Positions 44,077-53,483 of a DNA stretch of 64,000 nt are shown here, in pieces. Position 1 is the first letter of the stretch. Each line of letters starts with the position of its first letter. Source of the stretch: Pedobacter frigiditerrae. GTDB lineage: Bacteria; Bacteroidota; Bacteroidia; Sphingobacteriales; Sphingobacteriaceae. The stretch spans positions 1,054,001-1,118,000 of the forward strand of contig NZ_SJSK01000001.1 in assembly GCF_004331645.1 (NCBI RefSeq). The letters are read 5' to 3'. Both the position numbers and the translations under genes were made by a program. The notes beneath the pieces were generated by a model. It saw only the letters and a program-made list of their open reading frames with translations, had not been told where the DNA came from and made no database searches.

Positions 44077-45978
44077 ATGATAAATAGTTTACTTTGGTTA
44101 GTTCCTTTACTCCCGCTTTTAGGCTTTGTAATTAATGGCCTAGGAAGAAATACATTCAGCAAAAGCTTGATTGGCTGGATTGGAAGTGGTGTAATTTTAG
44201 CTGCATTTCTATTAAGTGTTGATTTGTTTTTTGAATTAAAAAACAGTGGTCAATATCAAGTTAGTGTAGAACTTTTCGATTGGATCAGTGCTGGTAATTT
44301 ACATATTCCACTTTCGTTCTTATACGACCCATTAAGCTCAATTATGCTGTTAATTATAACAGGTATTGGCTTTCTAATCCATCTTTATTCGATTGGATAT
44401 ATGCATGAAGATGCTGGTTTCGGTAAATTCTTTGCTTATTTGAACCTATTTATCTTCTTCATGTTGATTTTAGTTTTAGGTTCAAACTACATTGTGATGT
44501 TCATAGGATGGGAGGGTGTAGGTTTATGCTCTTATCTTTTAATTGGATTTTGGTATACCAAGAGCAATTATGCAAGTGCGGCTAAAAAAGCATTTGTAAT
44601 GAATAGAATTGGGGATTTAGGCTTTTTAATCGGTGTGTTTTTAATCTTCAATACTTTCGGGAGTGTAGAATTTGCAAAAGTATTTCCTCAAGCTGCAAGT
44701 ATGATGCCTGGTGCTGGAGTAATTACGCTTATCACCATATTATTATTTATTGGAGCCTGTGGTAAATCTGCACAGTTACCTTTATTTACTTGGTTGCCGG
44801 ATGCGATGGCTGGTCCAACACCAGTTTCGGCATTAATCCATGCTGCAACGATGGTAACGGCTGGTATTTACATGATTGCTCGTTCAAGTGTGTTGTTCAA
44901 CTTAGCGCCAACTACTCAAATGATTATTGCAATCATCGGTACGGCGACTGCTTTAATAGCTGCAATTATTGCTTTAACACAAACAGATATTAAAAAAGTA
45001 TTAGCTTATTCGACAGTATCACAACTGGGCTATATGTTTTTGGGTTTAGGTGTTGGTGCTTATACAGGTTCATTCTTCCATGTTTTAACTCACGCTTTCT
45101 TTAAAGCATTGTTATTCTTAGGCGCTGGTTCTGTAATTCATGCTATGCATCATGAGCAAGATATGCGCCACATGGGTGGATTAAAATCTAAGCTTAAAAT
45201 TACTTTCGCTACGATGATGATTGGTACTATCGCTATTGCTGGAATACCACCATTTTCAGGTTTCTTTTCAAAAGATGAAATTTTAGCTCACGCATTCGAA
45301 TACAATAAAGTGTTATGGGCAATTGGTTTATTAACGGCATTCTTAACAGCATTTTATATGTTCAGAATGATGTTCTTGACATTCTCTGGAAAATACCGTG
45401 GAACACATCATGCAGAAGAACATATTCATGAATCACCAAAAGTGATGACTTATCCATTAATCGTGTTAGCTATTTTAGCAGCAGTTGGTGGACTGATAAA
45501 TATTCCACACGTATTTGGTGGTAACGAATGGTTGGCACATTGGTTAATTGGTGCAGGTATCGCTCCAAAAGAATTAGAGTTAAGTCATACAGAAGAATTT
45601 GCTTTAATGGGCGCTTCAGTGTTAGCAGCTTTAGTTGCTTTAGGTTATGCTTATACTAAATATGTTAAAAATGCTCACGTTCCAGTTCCTGATGAAGGTA
45701 AACGTTCAGTTTTGGCAAAAATATCATATAACAAGTTTTACTTAGATGAAATTTATAATGCCATTATCACTAAACCTTTAGATGCGTTCTCTAAGTTTTT
45801 CTATCGCATTATAGATAAAAAAGTTATTGATGGTTTAGTAAATGGATTTGGCTGGTCGGCAACAGAAGGAAGCAAAGGTTTACGTCTTTTACAATCTGGT
45901 AATGTTGGCTTCTATATATTTATGATGGTATTCGGTATCGTCGCTTTGTTATTGTATACTTATTTATCTATCGCTTAA
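44077..45978 (+). CDS. nuoL: NADH-quinone oxidoreductase subunit L
   Basis: A 633-residue antiporter-like proton-pumping subunit, about 16 helices including the long lateral helix. Key segments are FIGWEGVGLCSYLLIGFWY (conserved Glu), GACGKSAQLPLFTWLPDAMAGPTPVSALIHAATMVTAG (split-helix Lys) and STVSQLGYMFLGLG. A soluble His-rich insert (GTHHAEEHIHE) lies near residue 445. The gene is 17 bp after nuoK. Confidence 0.97.
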   Translation: MINSLLWLVPLLPLLGFVINGLGRNTFSKSLIGWIGSGVILAAFLLSVDLFFELKNSGQYQVSVELFDWISAGNLHIPLSFLYDPLSSIMLLIITGIGFLIHLYSIGYMHEDAGFGKFFAYLNLFIFFMLILVLGSNYIVMFIGWEGVGLCSYLLIGFWYTKSNYASAAKKAFVMNRIGDLGFLIGVFLIFNTFGSVEFAKVFPQAASMMPGAGVITLITILLFIGACGKSAQLPLFTWLPDAMAGPTPVSALIHAATMVTAGIYMIARSSVLFNLAPTTQMIIAIIGTATALIAAIIALTQTDIKKVLAYSTVSQLGYMFLGLGVGAYTGSFFHVLTHAFFKALLFLGAGSVIHAMHHEQDMRHMGGLKSKLKITFATMMIGTIAIAGIPPFSGFFSKDEILAHAFEYNKVLWAIGLLTAFLTAFYMFRMMFLTFSGKYRGTHHAEEHIHESPKVMTYPLIVLAILAAVGGLINIPHVFGGNEWLAHWLIGAGIAPKELELSHTEEFALMGASVLAALVALGYAYTKYVKNAHVPVPDEGKRSVLAKISYNKFYLDEIYNAIITKPLDAFSKFFYRIIDKKVIDGLVNGFGWSATEGSKGLRLLQSGNVGFYIFMMVFGIVALLLYTYLSIA

Positions 45979-45997
45979 TTCGGTTCAACAAATATAA

Positions 45998-47449
45998 ATG
46001 GAACTATTATTACTCCTATTTTTACCTCTTGTAGGTGCAATTGTTACCTCACTACTTAAGGGCACTGCTGCCAAGGTAAGTGCTTTAGGTTTTGCACTTT
46101 TATCGCTTTGCGTTACAATTGGTTTATTAACTCAGTTTACGCCAGATGCAACAACTCAGTTTGCAGTAAGTTATCCTTGGATACAGCAATTAGGAATAAA
46201 CTTCCACGCTGGTATTGATGGCATAAGTATGATAACAGTTATTTTAACAAACGTTTTAATGCCGTTAATTATTCTAGCTAGCTTTAAGCATGAATACAAA
46301 AATGCGAATGCTTTTTACGCATTAATATTATTCATGCAGAGCGGATTGCTATTGGTATTTACTGCATTAGACGGGTTTTTGTTTTACATAGGATGGGAAG
46401 CAGCTTTAATTCCAATTTACTTTATCTGCGCAATGTGGGGAGGAAAAGATAGAATTAAAGTAAACATGAAGTTTTTTGTTTACACGATTGCGGGTTCACT
46501 TTTCATGCTAGTTGGATTAATCTATTTATATCTTCAAGCTAAAAGTTTTGATATTAATGCCTTTTATGCTTTAAACTTAGATTCGTATCAACAAGGATGG
46601 GTTTTCTGGGCTTTCTTTATTGCTTTTGCTATTAAGATGCCAATATTTCCTTTTCATACTTGGCAACCAGATACTTATACAGAAGCTCCAACAACTGGAA
46701 CAATGTTATTATCAGGTATCATGTTAAAAATGGGTATTTATGGCGTAATTAGATGGTTATTGCCAATTGTACCACAAGGTGTAAATGATTGGATTTGTGT
46801 GGTGATGATTCTTTCAGTTATTGGAATTATCTATGCTTCATTAATTGCCTTTACGCAGAAGGATGCTAAACGTTTAGTGGCTTATTCGTCAATTGCACAC
46901 GTTGGGTTAATCTCTGCTGGAATTTTCGCAATGAGCACTCAAGGATTGCAAGGCGTTATGGTGCAAATGTTAAGTCATGGTATTAATGTGGTCGGTTTAT
47001 TCTTTGTATTGGATATCATTTCATCTCGTCTTAAAACAAATAAGATTGAGGAATTGGGCGGACTAGCAAAAGTTGCTCCGAAATTAGCCATCACTTTTTT
47101 GATTATCGTGTTAGGAACAGTTGCATTGCCTGGAACGAATGGTTTTATTGGAGAATTTTTATTGTTATACGGGGTTTATAACTACAACATGTGGTTAGGC
47201 ATCGTAGCAGGATTAACAATCATATTTGGTGCAGTGTATATGCTTAGAATGTATCAAAAGGTAATGTTAGGTACAACAAACGACTTAACAATTGGCTTTA
47301 CCGACATTAAAGGAACAGAAAAAATTGTGTTGTATAGTATTTGTGCATTAATTATTGTGATGGGTGTTTATCCAAAACCAATCATGCATTTATCTGAGGC
47401 ATCGGTACAGCATTTATTAGAACAAATAAAATTAAAAGGGTTAAACTAA
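45998..47449 (+). CDS. nuoM: NADH-quinone oxidoreductase subunit M
   Basis: A 483-residue antiporter-like proton-pumping subunit. It shows FYIGWEAALIPIYFICAMWG with the conserved Glu, AIKMPIFPFHTWQPDTYTEAPTTG and KRLVAYSSIAHVGLISAG, all diagnostic of NuoM. 19 bp separate it from nuoL and 4 bp from nuoN. Confidence 0.97.
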   Translation: MELLLLLFLPLVGAIVTSLLKGTAAKVSALGFALLSLCVTIGLLTQFTPDATTQFAVSYPWIQQLGINFHAGIDGISMITVILTNVLMPLIILASFKHEYKNANAFYALILFMQSGLLLVFTALDGFLFYIGWEAALIPIYFICAMWGGKDRIKVNMKFFVYTIAGSLFMLVGLIYLYLQAKSFDINAFYALNLDSYQQGWVFWAFFIAFAIKMPIFPFHTWQPDTYTEAPTTGTMLLSGIMLKMGIYGVIRWLLPIVPQGVNDWICVVMILSVIGIIYASLIAFTQKDAKRLVAYSSIAHVGLISAGIFAMSTQGLQGVMVQMLSHGINVVGLFFVLDIISSRLKTNKIEELGGLAKVAPKLAITFLIIVLGTVALPGTNGFIGEFLLLYGVYNYNMWLGIVAGLTIIFGAVYMLRMYQKVMLGTTNDLTIGFTDIKGTEKIVLYSICALIIVMGVYPKPIMHLSEASVQHLLEQIKLKGLN

Positions 47450-47453
47450 ACAG

Positions 47454-48827
47454 ATGAACATTATTATAACCATAGCTGTAACAGCTTTTGTAGTACTTTA
47501 TGCAGGTTTGTTTAAAGCAAAAAAAGCTTTGTTGCCATTAACTCTAGTAGGTTTATTGGTTGCATTGGGCTTTGTAGCTTGTTCATGGAATGATCCAACT
47601 ACTTATTACGGTATGATGCGGATGGATAATTTCGCACTGGCGTTTTCAGCTATTTCAATTGTTGGTACATTCTTTATCTTCTTGCTTACGCAAAAGTATT
47701 TTGCAGAAGGAAGTGATAACATTGCCGAATACTTTACACTTATTCTTTTTGCCTTATCTGGTATCGTGATTATGGTTTCTTACCAAAATATGTCGATGTT
47801 GTTTATTGGCCTAGAGATCATGTCTGTAAGTTTATATATCCTTGCAGGCATTAGAAAGTTAAATTTTGCATCAAACGAGGCATCATTAAAATACTTTTTA
47901 ATGGGTGCATTTTCTACTGGATTTTTATTGTTTGGTATCACTTTAATTTACGGAGCGACAGGTTCATTTGATATTGCAGTAATTCAGCAATATTTGATTG
48001 ATAACGTGAAAACCATTTCACCGTTGTTTTATCCAGGTGTAATTTTAGTAATGATTGGTTTATGCTTTAAAGTTGGTGCAGCACCATTCCACTTCTGGAC
48101 ACCAGATGTTTATGAAGGCTCTCCATCTTTGATTACTGCATTCATGTCTACAGTTGTTAAAACTGCAGGTTTTGCGGCATTTTTAAGATTGTTTGCTGGT
48201 GCGTTTGAACCACTTCACGATTTCTGGGCTCCTGCATTAATGGTAATTGTTATCATCACACTGTGCATTGGAAACATAACAGCTCTTTATCAAAAGAACT
48301 TTAAAAGAATGCTTGCCTATTCAAGTATTTCACACGCTGGATATCTACTGTTTTCTTTAGTGGTGCTATCGGCTAACTCTGCAAGTAATGTATTGGTTTA
48401 TGCTGCCGCTTATACTTTCGCGAGTATTATCGCTTTTGCAGTATTAATTTTAGTTAAACAAAAAGTGGGAAGCGATACGATTGATAGTTTTAATGGTTTA
48501 GGAAAAAGAAATCCTTTTGCTGCATTTGCATTAACTGTAGCCATGCTTTCTTTGGCTGGAATTCCACTAACTGCAGGCTTTATTGGTAAGTACGTTATGT
48601 TCTTAAATGTAATGGGCAATTACCAAGTGGCACTGGTTGTAATTGCTATTTTAAATGCATTAGTAGGTTTCTATTACTATTTCAAAATGATTATTGCAGT
48701 GTGGTTTAAAGAGGGCAATGAGACGGTTTTAGATACACCATTTCAATATAAAATAGTATTGTTACTTTCTGTAATAGTCACCTTATTATTAGGTGTTTAT
48801 CCAGATCTTATTTTAAATTTGATATAG
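47454..48827 (+). CDS. nuoN: NADH-quinone oxidoreductase subunit N
   Basis: A 457-residue antiporter-like proton-pumping subunit and last nuo gene. Segments include FIGLEIMSVSLYILAGIRK, KVGAAPFHFWTPDVYEGSP and KRMLAYSSISHAGYLLF. A 9-bp AT-only hairpin (48844-48865) lies after the stop; it lacks a T run, so termination there is doubtful and read-through into the DedA gene is possible. Confidence 0.96.
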   Translation: MNIIITIAVTAFVVLYAGLFKAKKALLPLTLVGLLVALGFVACSWNDPTTYYGMMRMDNFALAFSAISIVGTFFIFLLTQKYFAEGSDNIAEYFTLILFALSGIVIMVSYQNMSMLFIGLEIMSVSLYILAGIRKLNFASNEASLKYFLMGAFSTGFLLFGITLIYGATGSFDIAVIQQYLIDNVKTISPLFYPGVILVMIGLCFKVGAAPFHFWTPDVYEGSPSLITAFMSTVVKTAGFAAFLRLFAGAFEPLHDFWAPALMVIVIITLCIGNITALYQKNFKRMLAYSSISHAGYLLFSLVVLSANSASNVLVYAAAYTFASIIAFAVLILVKQKVGSDTIDSFNGLGKRNPFAAFALTVAMLSLAGIPLTAGFIGKYVMFLNVMGNYQVALVVIAILNALVGFYYYFKMIIAVWFKEGNETVLDTPFQYKIVLLLSVIVTLLLGVYPDLILNLI

Positions 48828-48872
48828 AGTAAGATGTAGATTATTATTTGTAGTTTTACAAATAATCAAACC

Positions 48873-49547
48873 ATGCAAGAATTCTGGAATTCATTACAGC
48901 ATTTTATTGACCCTGAAAAATTACTTAAAGAGGGTGGTTTCTATGTTGTTGTGTTTGTGATTTTTGCAGAAACCGGCTTATTCTTTGGTTTCTTTTTGCC
49001 AGGAGATTATTTATTGTTTTTAGCAGGAATGTTTGTCGCAACTGGCAGATTGGATGTAAATATTTACGTACTTGTGTTGGCTTTAATAGTTGCTGCAGTA
49101 TCTGGTAACTTTACTGGATATTGGTTTGGGAGAAAAACAGGACCAGTATTATATAAGAGAAAAGATACTTTCTTTTTTAAGAAGAGATACTTGAAAGCGG
49201 CAGAGCAATATTATAGAAAGCAAGGTGCATTTGCTTTAATTATGGGTAGATTTGTGCCAATAGTGAGAACTTTTGCTCCTATTTTTGCAGGTGTTGTAAG
49301 ACTGGAGATTAAAAAATTTGCACTTTATAACATTGTTGGTGCAATATTATGGATAGCATCCTTAACTTTGTTAGGTTATTTTTTGGGCAGAAGTTTTGCC
49401 GAACAAATAGAAGAATATTTGGTTTATATTATAATTGGTTTCATTGCAATCACTACAATACCACTTGTTATCACCTTTGTGAAAAAACGAGTGAATAAGG
49501 CAGATGATGATGATGAAATAGAGATTGAAGAAGAAAAAAATGAGTAA
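48873..49547 (+). CDS. DedA family membrane protein
   Basis: A 224-residue DedA/SNARE-associated (VTT) protein with about five membrane segments. It has the FAETGLFFGFFLPGDYLLFLAG start motif, SGNFTGYWFGRKTGP and the signature GRFVPIVRTFAPIFAGV (about residues 127-143). DedA proteins act as polyprenyl-phosphate or phospholipid flippase-like scramblases. The C-terminal tail is highly acidic (KADDDDEIEIEEEKNE). The last 8 bp overlap the pyrophosphatase gene. Confidence 0.92.
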   Translation: MQEFWNSLQHFIDPEKLLKEGGFYVVVFVIFAETGLFFGFFLPGDYLLFLAGMFVATGRLDVNIYVLVLALIVAAVSGNFTGYWFGRKTGPVLYKRKDTFFFKKRYLKAAEQYYRKQGAFALIMGRFVPIVRTFAPIFAGVVRLEIKKFALYNIVGAILWIASLTLLGYFLGRSFAEQIEEYLVYIIIGFIAITTIPLVITFVKKRVNKADDDDEIEIEEEKNE

Positions 49548-50091
49548 AGACAATCACCACCCGTGGCATAGCGTTTCTCCTGGCGAGAAACTTCCAGAAA
49601 CTGTAAATGCTATTATCGAAATCCCTAAAGGTTCAAAAGCGAAATACGAGATTGATAAAGATTCTAATCTAATTAAATTGGATAGAGTTTTGTTTTCATC
49701 TGTAATGTACCCAGCTAATTACGGGTTTATACCACAAACTTATTGTGATGATAATGACCCGTTAGATATTTTAGTTTTATGTTCAGTAGACGTTTACCCA
49801 ATGACAATTATTGAGGCAAAAGTTATTGGCGTTATGCATATGGTAGACAATGGAGAGCAAGATGACAAAATTATCGCAGTTGCTAAAAATGACATGTCTG
49901 TAAATTATATTAACGATTTACATGAACTGCCTCCACATACAATGAAAGAAATTGTAAAATTCTTTCAAGACTATAAAGCATTAGAAGAAAAGAAAGTAAC
50001 TATTGAACATTTACTTGGTGTACGTTATGCACACAAAGTGATTCAAGAAAGTATTGAACTTTACGATAAAAAATTTAGAAACAACGCTTAA
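49540..50091 (+). CDS. ppa: Inorganic pyrophosphatase, family I
   Basis: A 183-residue cytosolic enzyme hydrolysing pyrophosphate to two phosphates. The family I signature DNDPLDILVL is at residues 71-80 with metal-binding aspartates, preceded by YPANYGFIPQTYCDD. The ATG at 49540 inside the end of the DedA gene is chosen; five extra codons to a TTG are just the Lys run of the DedA frame region. The stop TAA shares its last base with the ATG of the next gene. Confidence 0.96.
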   Translation: MSKDNHHPWHSVSPGEKLPETVNAIIEIPKGSKAKYEIDKDSNLIKLDRVLFSSVMYPANYGFIPQTYCDDNDPLDILVLCSVDVYPMTIIEAKVIGVMHMVDNGEQDDKIIAVAKNDMSVNYINDLHELPPHTMKEIVKFFQDYKALEEKKVTIEHLLGVRYAHKVIQESIELYDKKFRNNA

Positions 50092-51512
50092 TGATTTACC
50101 CCGTCAGTATGTCAACCCTTGCAATTTTTAGTGCATTTCTTCCAGTATCTGTATTAGCTGTTGTAGCAACACCCGATGCAGATGGAGGTTCGATAGGTTG
50201 GCGCCTATTATTTGCTTTATTTCTTGTTTTATTAAATGGATTTTTTGTTGCTGCTGAGTTCGCAATTGTAAAAGTAAGGGCTTCTCAGATTGAGATTAAA
50301 GCTAAATCTGGTAGTAGGGTTGGTAAAATGGCTAAAAATATTGTTCATAATTTAGATGGATATTTAGCAGCTACCCAATTGGGTATTACGTTAGCATCAC
50401 TTGGTTTAGGTTGGGTTGGTGAAGATGTAATGCATACTATATTTCAGAATATGTTTAATGGTTTTAACTTAAATGTAAGTGAAGCTTTTATCCATTCTGC
50501 ATCAACTATTGTTGCTTTTTCTATTATTACCATAATGCATATTGTTTTTGGTGAATTGGCACCAAAATCATTGGCTATACAAAGGCCTGTTGCCACAACA
50601 CTATTTGTGTCGGTACCATTACAGATTTTTTATGTTGTATTTAGACCTTTCATTTGGGCATTAAATAGCTTAGCTGCTATAATATTAAAACCATTTGGTA
50701 TTAACACAGCTGGTGGGCACGAATCATTACACAGTAATGAGGAGCTTCAATATTTACTAGATCAGGGTAAAGAGAGTGGTGCGTTAGAAGACAATGAACA
50801 CGAGTTGATTAAAAACGTTTTCGATTTTAATGAGCGTGTTGTTAAGAACATCATGGTGCCTCGTACCAAGATTTCCGGGATTGAATTAAGTACCTCAAAA
50901 GAAGAGGTTGTAGAAAAAATAATTGGCGAGGGTTATTCACGTATGCCGGTTTTTGATGAAGTTATTGACAAGATTATTGGTATTATTCATGCTAAAGATG
51001 TATTGCCACTTTTAGCTAAAAATAAAGATTGGACTTTAAGTGATATCATTAGAAAACCTTATTTTGTTCCTGAAACAAAAAAAATTAATGATTTACTAAG
51101 CGAGTTGCAGCAAAAACGTATCCAGATTGCTATTGTAATTGATGAGTTTGGCGGAACTGCTGGTATGGTTACTTTAGAAGATATTGTAGAAGAAATTGTT
51201 GGAGAGATTCAGGATGAATACGATGAGGAAAAACCAACTGTAGAAAAAATTTCTGATACAGAATTTGTAATCAATGCTTATGCAACGGTATATGATGTAA
51301 ATGAACATTTACCTCATGACTTACCAGAGGATGAAGATTTTGATACCGTAGGTGGATTAGTTTCCCACGCATTTGGTAAAATTCCGGAAGTGGGTGATAG
51401 CGAAGAATGTTATGGATATTTATTTACCATTCTAAAAAAGACAGAACAAAATATAGAAACCATAAAACTTGAGTTGGTAATTGCCAAAAGTGATATGGTT
51501 GATACGCATTAA
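50091..51512 (+). CDS. HlyC/CorC (CNNM) family transporter with CBS pair
   Basis: A 473-residue protein: N-terminal DUF21/CNNM membrane domain (about 30-215, LFLVLLNGFFVAAEFAIVKVR, AATQLGITLASLGLGWVGE, FGELAPKSLAIQ), two CBS domains (about 235-370, MVPRTKISGI, RMPVFDEVIDKIIGIIHAKD, IVIDEFGGTAGMVTLEDIVEEIVGEI) and a C-terminal CorC_HlyC domain. Family members export Mg2+ or other divalent ions. In Bacteroidota a member of this family is named GldE, but this copy is not beside gld genes, so I do not apply that name. A Met at residue 7 is an alternative start. Confidence 0.92.
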   Translation: MIYPVSMSTLAIFSAFLPVSVLAVVATPDADGGSIGWRLLFALFLVLLNGFFVAAEFAIVKVRASQIEIKAKSGSRVGKMAKNIVHNLDGYLAATQLGITLASLGLGWVGEDVMHTIFQNMFNGFNLNVSEAFIHSASTIVAFSIITIMHIVFGELAPKSLAIQRPVATTLFVSVPLQIFYVVFRPFIWALNSLAAIILKPFGINTAGGHESLHSNEELQYLLDQGKESGALEDNEHELIKNVFDFNERVVKNIMVPRTKISGIELSTSKEEVVEKIIGEGYSRMPVFDEVIDKIIGIIHAKDVLPLLAKNKDWTLSDIIRKPYFVPETKKINDLLSELQQKRIQIAIVIDEFGGTAGMVTLEDIVEEIVGEIQDEYDEEKPTVEKISDTEFVINAYATVYDVNEHLPHDLPEDEDFDTVGGLVSHAFGKIPEVGDSEECYGYLFTILKKTEQNIETIKLELVIAKSDMVDTH

Positions 51513-51523
51513 ATCCTTAGCTA

Positions 51524-52225
51524 ATGCATGTTTTTTATACACCTGATATTTCTTCAGATACTTATACTTTAAATGAAGAAGAAAGTAAACATTGCAGTAG
51601 AGTACTTCGTTTAAATTTAGGCGATGTAATTCGCTTGATTGATGGTAGGGGTGGCTTATATGAAGCGGAAATAAGTGGCATTACAAAAAAAAATGTACAG
51701 CTTAAGGTAATCAATAAGCAAGCTGAATTTGGTAAAAGAAATCATCAACTACATATCGCAATAGCCCCCACAAAAAACATTGATAGGTTGGAGTGGTTTT
51801 TAGAGAAGGCTACCGAGATTGGAATTGATGAGATTACACCTATTATTTGCGATAGATCCGAACGTAAAATCGTAAAGGAAGAAAGATTAGAAAAGGTAAT
51901 CACATCAGCAGTTAAACAATCTTTAACCGCATATCATCCAAAACTTAATCCTACTATTTCATTTACCGATTTGATAAAACAAAATGGCGATTCAGTAAAA
52001 ATGATTGCTCATTGTATGGAAGGAGAAAAGCCTTATATCACTCAAATCACCAAGCCTTCTCAGTCTTATTTAATTTTAATTGGCCCAGAGGGAGACTTTA
52101 CCCCTGCAGAGCTAGATATCGCTTTGCAAAATGGTTACAAACCTGTAACTTTAGGTAATACCCGATTGAGAACAGAAACAGCTGCATTAGCGGCTTGTTT
52201 TGAGGCTAATTATATAAATAGATGA
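51524..52225 (+). CDS. rsmE: 16S rRNA (uracil1498-N3)-methyltransferase
   Basis: A 233-residue SPOUT methyltransferase that methylates U1498 of 16S rRNA. N-terminal PUA-like part (HCSRVLRLNLGDVIRLIDGRG) and C-terminal knot with GPEGDFTPAELD (about residues 187-198) and LGNTRLRTETAALAA are diagnostic. The start is 11 bp after the CorC-family gene, and the stop overlaps the next gene by 4 bp (ATGA). Confidence 0.95.
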   Translation: MHVFYTPDISSDTYTLNEEESKHCSRVLRLNLGDVIRLIDGRGGLYEAEISGITKKNVQLKVINKQAEFGKRNHQLHIAIAPTKNIDRLEWFLEKATEIGIDEITPIICDRSERKIVKEERLEKVITSAVKQSLTAYHPKLNPTISFTDLIKQNGDSVKMIAHCMEGEKPYITQITKPSQSYLILIGPEGDFTPAELDIALQNGYKPVTLGNTRLRTETAALAACFEANYINR

Positions 52226-52929
52226 AGTTGATTTACGATTTACGATTTAAGACTTACGGTTTGTCCACCTTCCGCCTTTTGGCTTTAGTCTTTAGTCTTT
52301 CCACTTTACCCTTCTTAACTAGTTTTACCGCTCCCACATATAAAATGGGTAAATTAAAATATAGTGGTGGTGGAGATTGGTATGGAAATAGGACTGCTTT
52401 GCCCAATCTAATTGACTTCTGCAATAAAAATATATCAACCAACTTTTCTGTTGATGAAAGCATAGTGGAGGTGGGTAGTGCTGAGTTATTTAATTTTCCA
52501 TTTGTTTACATGACAGGACATGGAAATGTGATATTTAATGAGCAAGAGGCAAAAAATCTAAGAAAGTACTTAATAGGTGGTGGGTTTTTGCATATTGATG
52601 ATAATTATGGATTGGATAAATTCATCAGGCCTCAAATGAAAAAGGTATTTCCAGAATTGAGCTTTGTTGAGCTACCATCAAACCATAAGATATATAATCA
52701 AAAGTTTAAATTTCCTAATGGATTACCAAAAATTCATGAGCATGATGGTAAACGCCCTCAAGGTTTTGCTTTGGTTTGGCAAGGAAGGATAGTTTGTTAT
52801 TATACATTTGAATGCGATTTGGGGAACGGATGGGAAGATTATGGAACTTACCCTACGGACACACAAGAAAGCCGTAATAAAGCACTTAGAATGGGTGCAA
52901 ATCTAATTCAATATGCCTTAACTCAATAA
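52222..52929 (+). CDS. DUF4159 domain protein, exported
   Basis: A 235-residue protein with a hydrophobic N-terminal segment (about 16-35, FRLLALVFSLSTLPFLTSF) followed by the DUF4159 domain: KMGKLKYSGGGDWYGN, FPFVYMTGHGNVIF, YLIGGGFLHIDDNYG and a C-terminal GWEDYG. The domain resembles glutamine-amidotransferase-like flavodoxin folds; function unknown, common in Bacteroidota and Planctomycetes. The first 25 codons contain DNA made of reiterated TTTACGATT and CTTTAGT words, suggesting the signal region was rebuilt from repetitive DNA. It overlaps rsmE by 4 bp. Confidence 0.88.
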   Translation: MKLIYDLRFKTYGLSTFRLLALVFSLSTLPFLTSFTAPTYKMGKLKYSGGGDWYGNRTALPNLIDFCNKNISTNFSVDESIVEVGSAELFNFPFVYMTGHGNVIFNEQEAKNLRKYLIGGGFLHIDDNYGLDKFIRPQMKKVFPELSFVELPSNHKIYNQKFKFPNGLPKIHEHDGKRPQGFALVWQGRIVCYYTFECDLGNGWEDYGTYPTDTQESRNKALRMGANLIQYALTQ

Positions 52930-52931
52930 AG

Positions 52932-53432
52932 ATGTACCAGATAAAAGTAAACGATAAATATAACTTTGACATCACAACAGATAGTAATGGCATTAAAGCT
53001 AATGGTGAGGATGTAATTTTAGATATAGTTAGTCTTAATGAGGATACCTCTAGTGTTTTATACAACAACAAATCATATAACATCGAATTGGTTTCGCTTG
53101 ATAAGGAAGAGAAAACAGCAACTGTTAAAGTCAATGGTAATATCTACAATTTATCAATAAAGGATCAGTTTGATCAGCTTTTAAAACAGTTGGGGATGGA
53201 TAACCTTGTTGCTAGTAAAATACTTCAAATTAAGGCTCCAATGCCAGGATTAGTATTAAACGTATTAGTAGAAGAAGGAGCAGAAATTAAAAAGGGCGAT
53301 AATTTATTAGTACTAGAAGCGATGAAGATGGAGAATATGATTAAATCTCCAACCGACGGTATAATTAAAAAGATAGCGATTACACAGGGTGATAAAGTAG
53401 ATAAGAATGAATTGCTAATCAGTTTTGCATAA
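52932..53432 (+). CDS. Biotin carboxyl carrier-type (biotin/lipoyl attachment) protein
   Basis: A 166-residue protein ending in a biotinyl domain (about 95-166) with the biotinylation motif EAMKMEN, target Lys132, and the PMPGLVLNV entry. The N-terminal half is a small beta region (MYQIKVNDKYNFDI). Such proteins carry biotin for acyl-CoA (propionyl-, methylcrotonyl- or acetyl-CoA) carboxylases; no carboxylase subunit is adjacent in this window, so the partner is not determined. A strong terminator begins with the last base of its stop codon region. Confidence 0.92.
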   Translation: MYQIKVNDKYNFDITTDSNGIKANGEDVILDIVSLNEDTSSVLYNNKSYNIELVSLDKEEKTATVKVNGNIYNLSIKDQFDQLLKQLGMDNLVASKILQIKAPMPGLVLNVLVEEGAEIKKGDNLLVLEAMKMENMIKSPTDGIIKKIAITQGDKVDKNELLISFA

Positions 53433-53470
53433 AAAAGAAAAGGCTCGATATTTATCGAGCCTTTTCTTTT
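53433..53470. terminator. Bidirectional terminator between biotin carrier gene and gldJ
   Basis: An 18-bp perfect stem, AAAAGAAAAGGCTCGATA (53433-53450) with its exact complement at 53453-53470, lies between convergent genes. It has A and T runs on both sides and can stop transcription from either. Confidence 0.9.
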
Positions 53471-53483
53471 AAATTATATTGGG

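Noticed and set aside
50091..51512. Naming the CorC/HlyC protein GldE
   Set aside because: It has the family domains, but no gld genes are adjacent and GldE-specific features cannot be judged from sequence alone.
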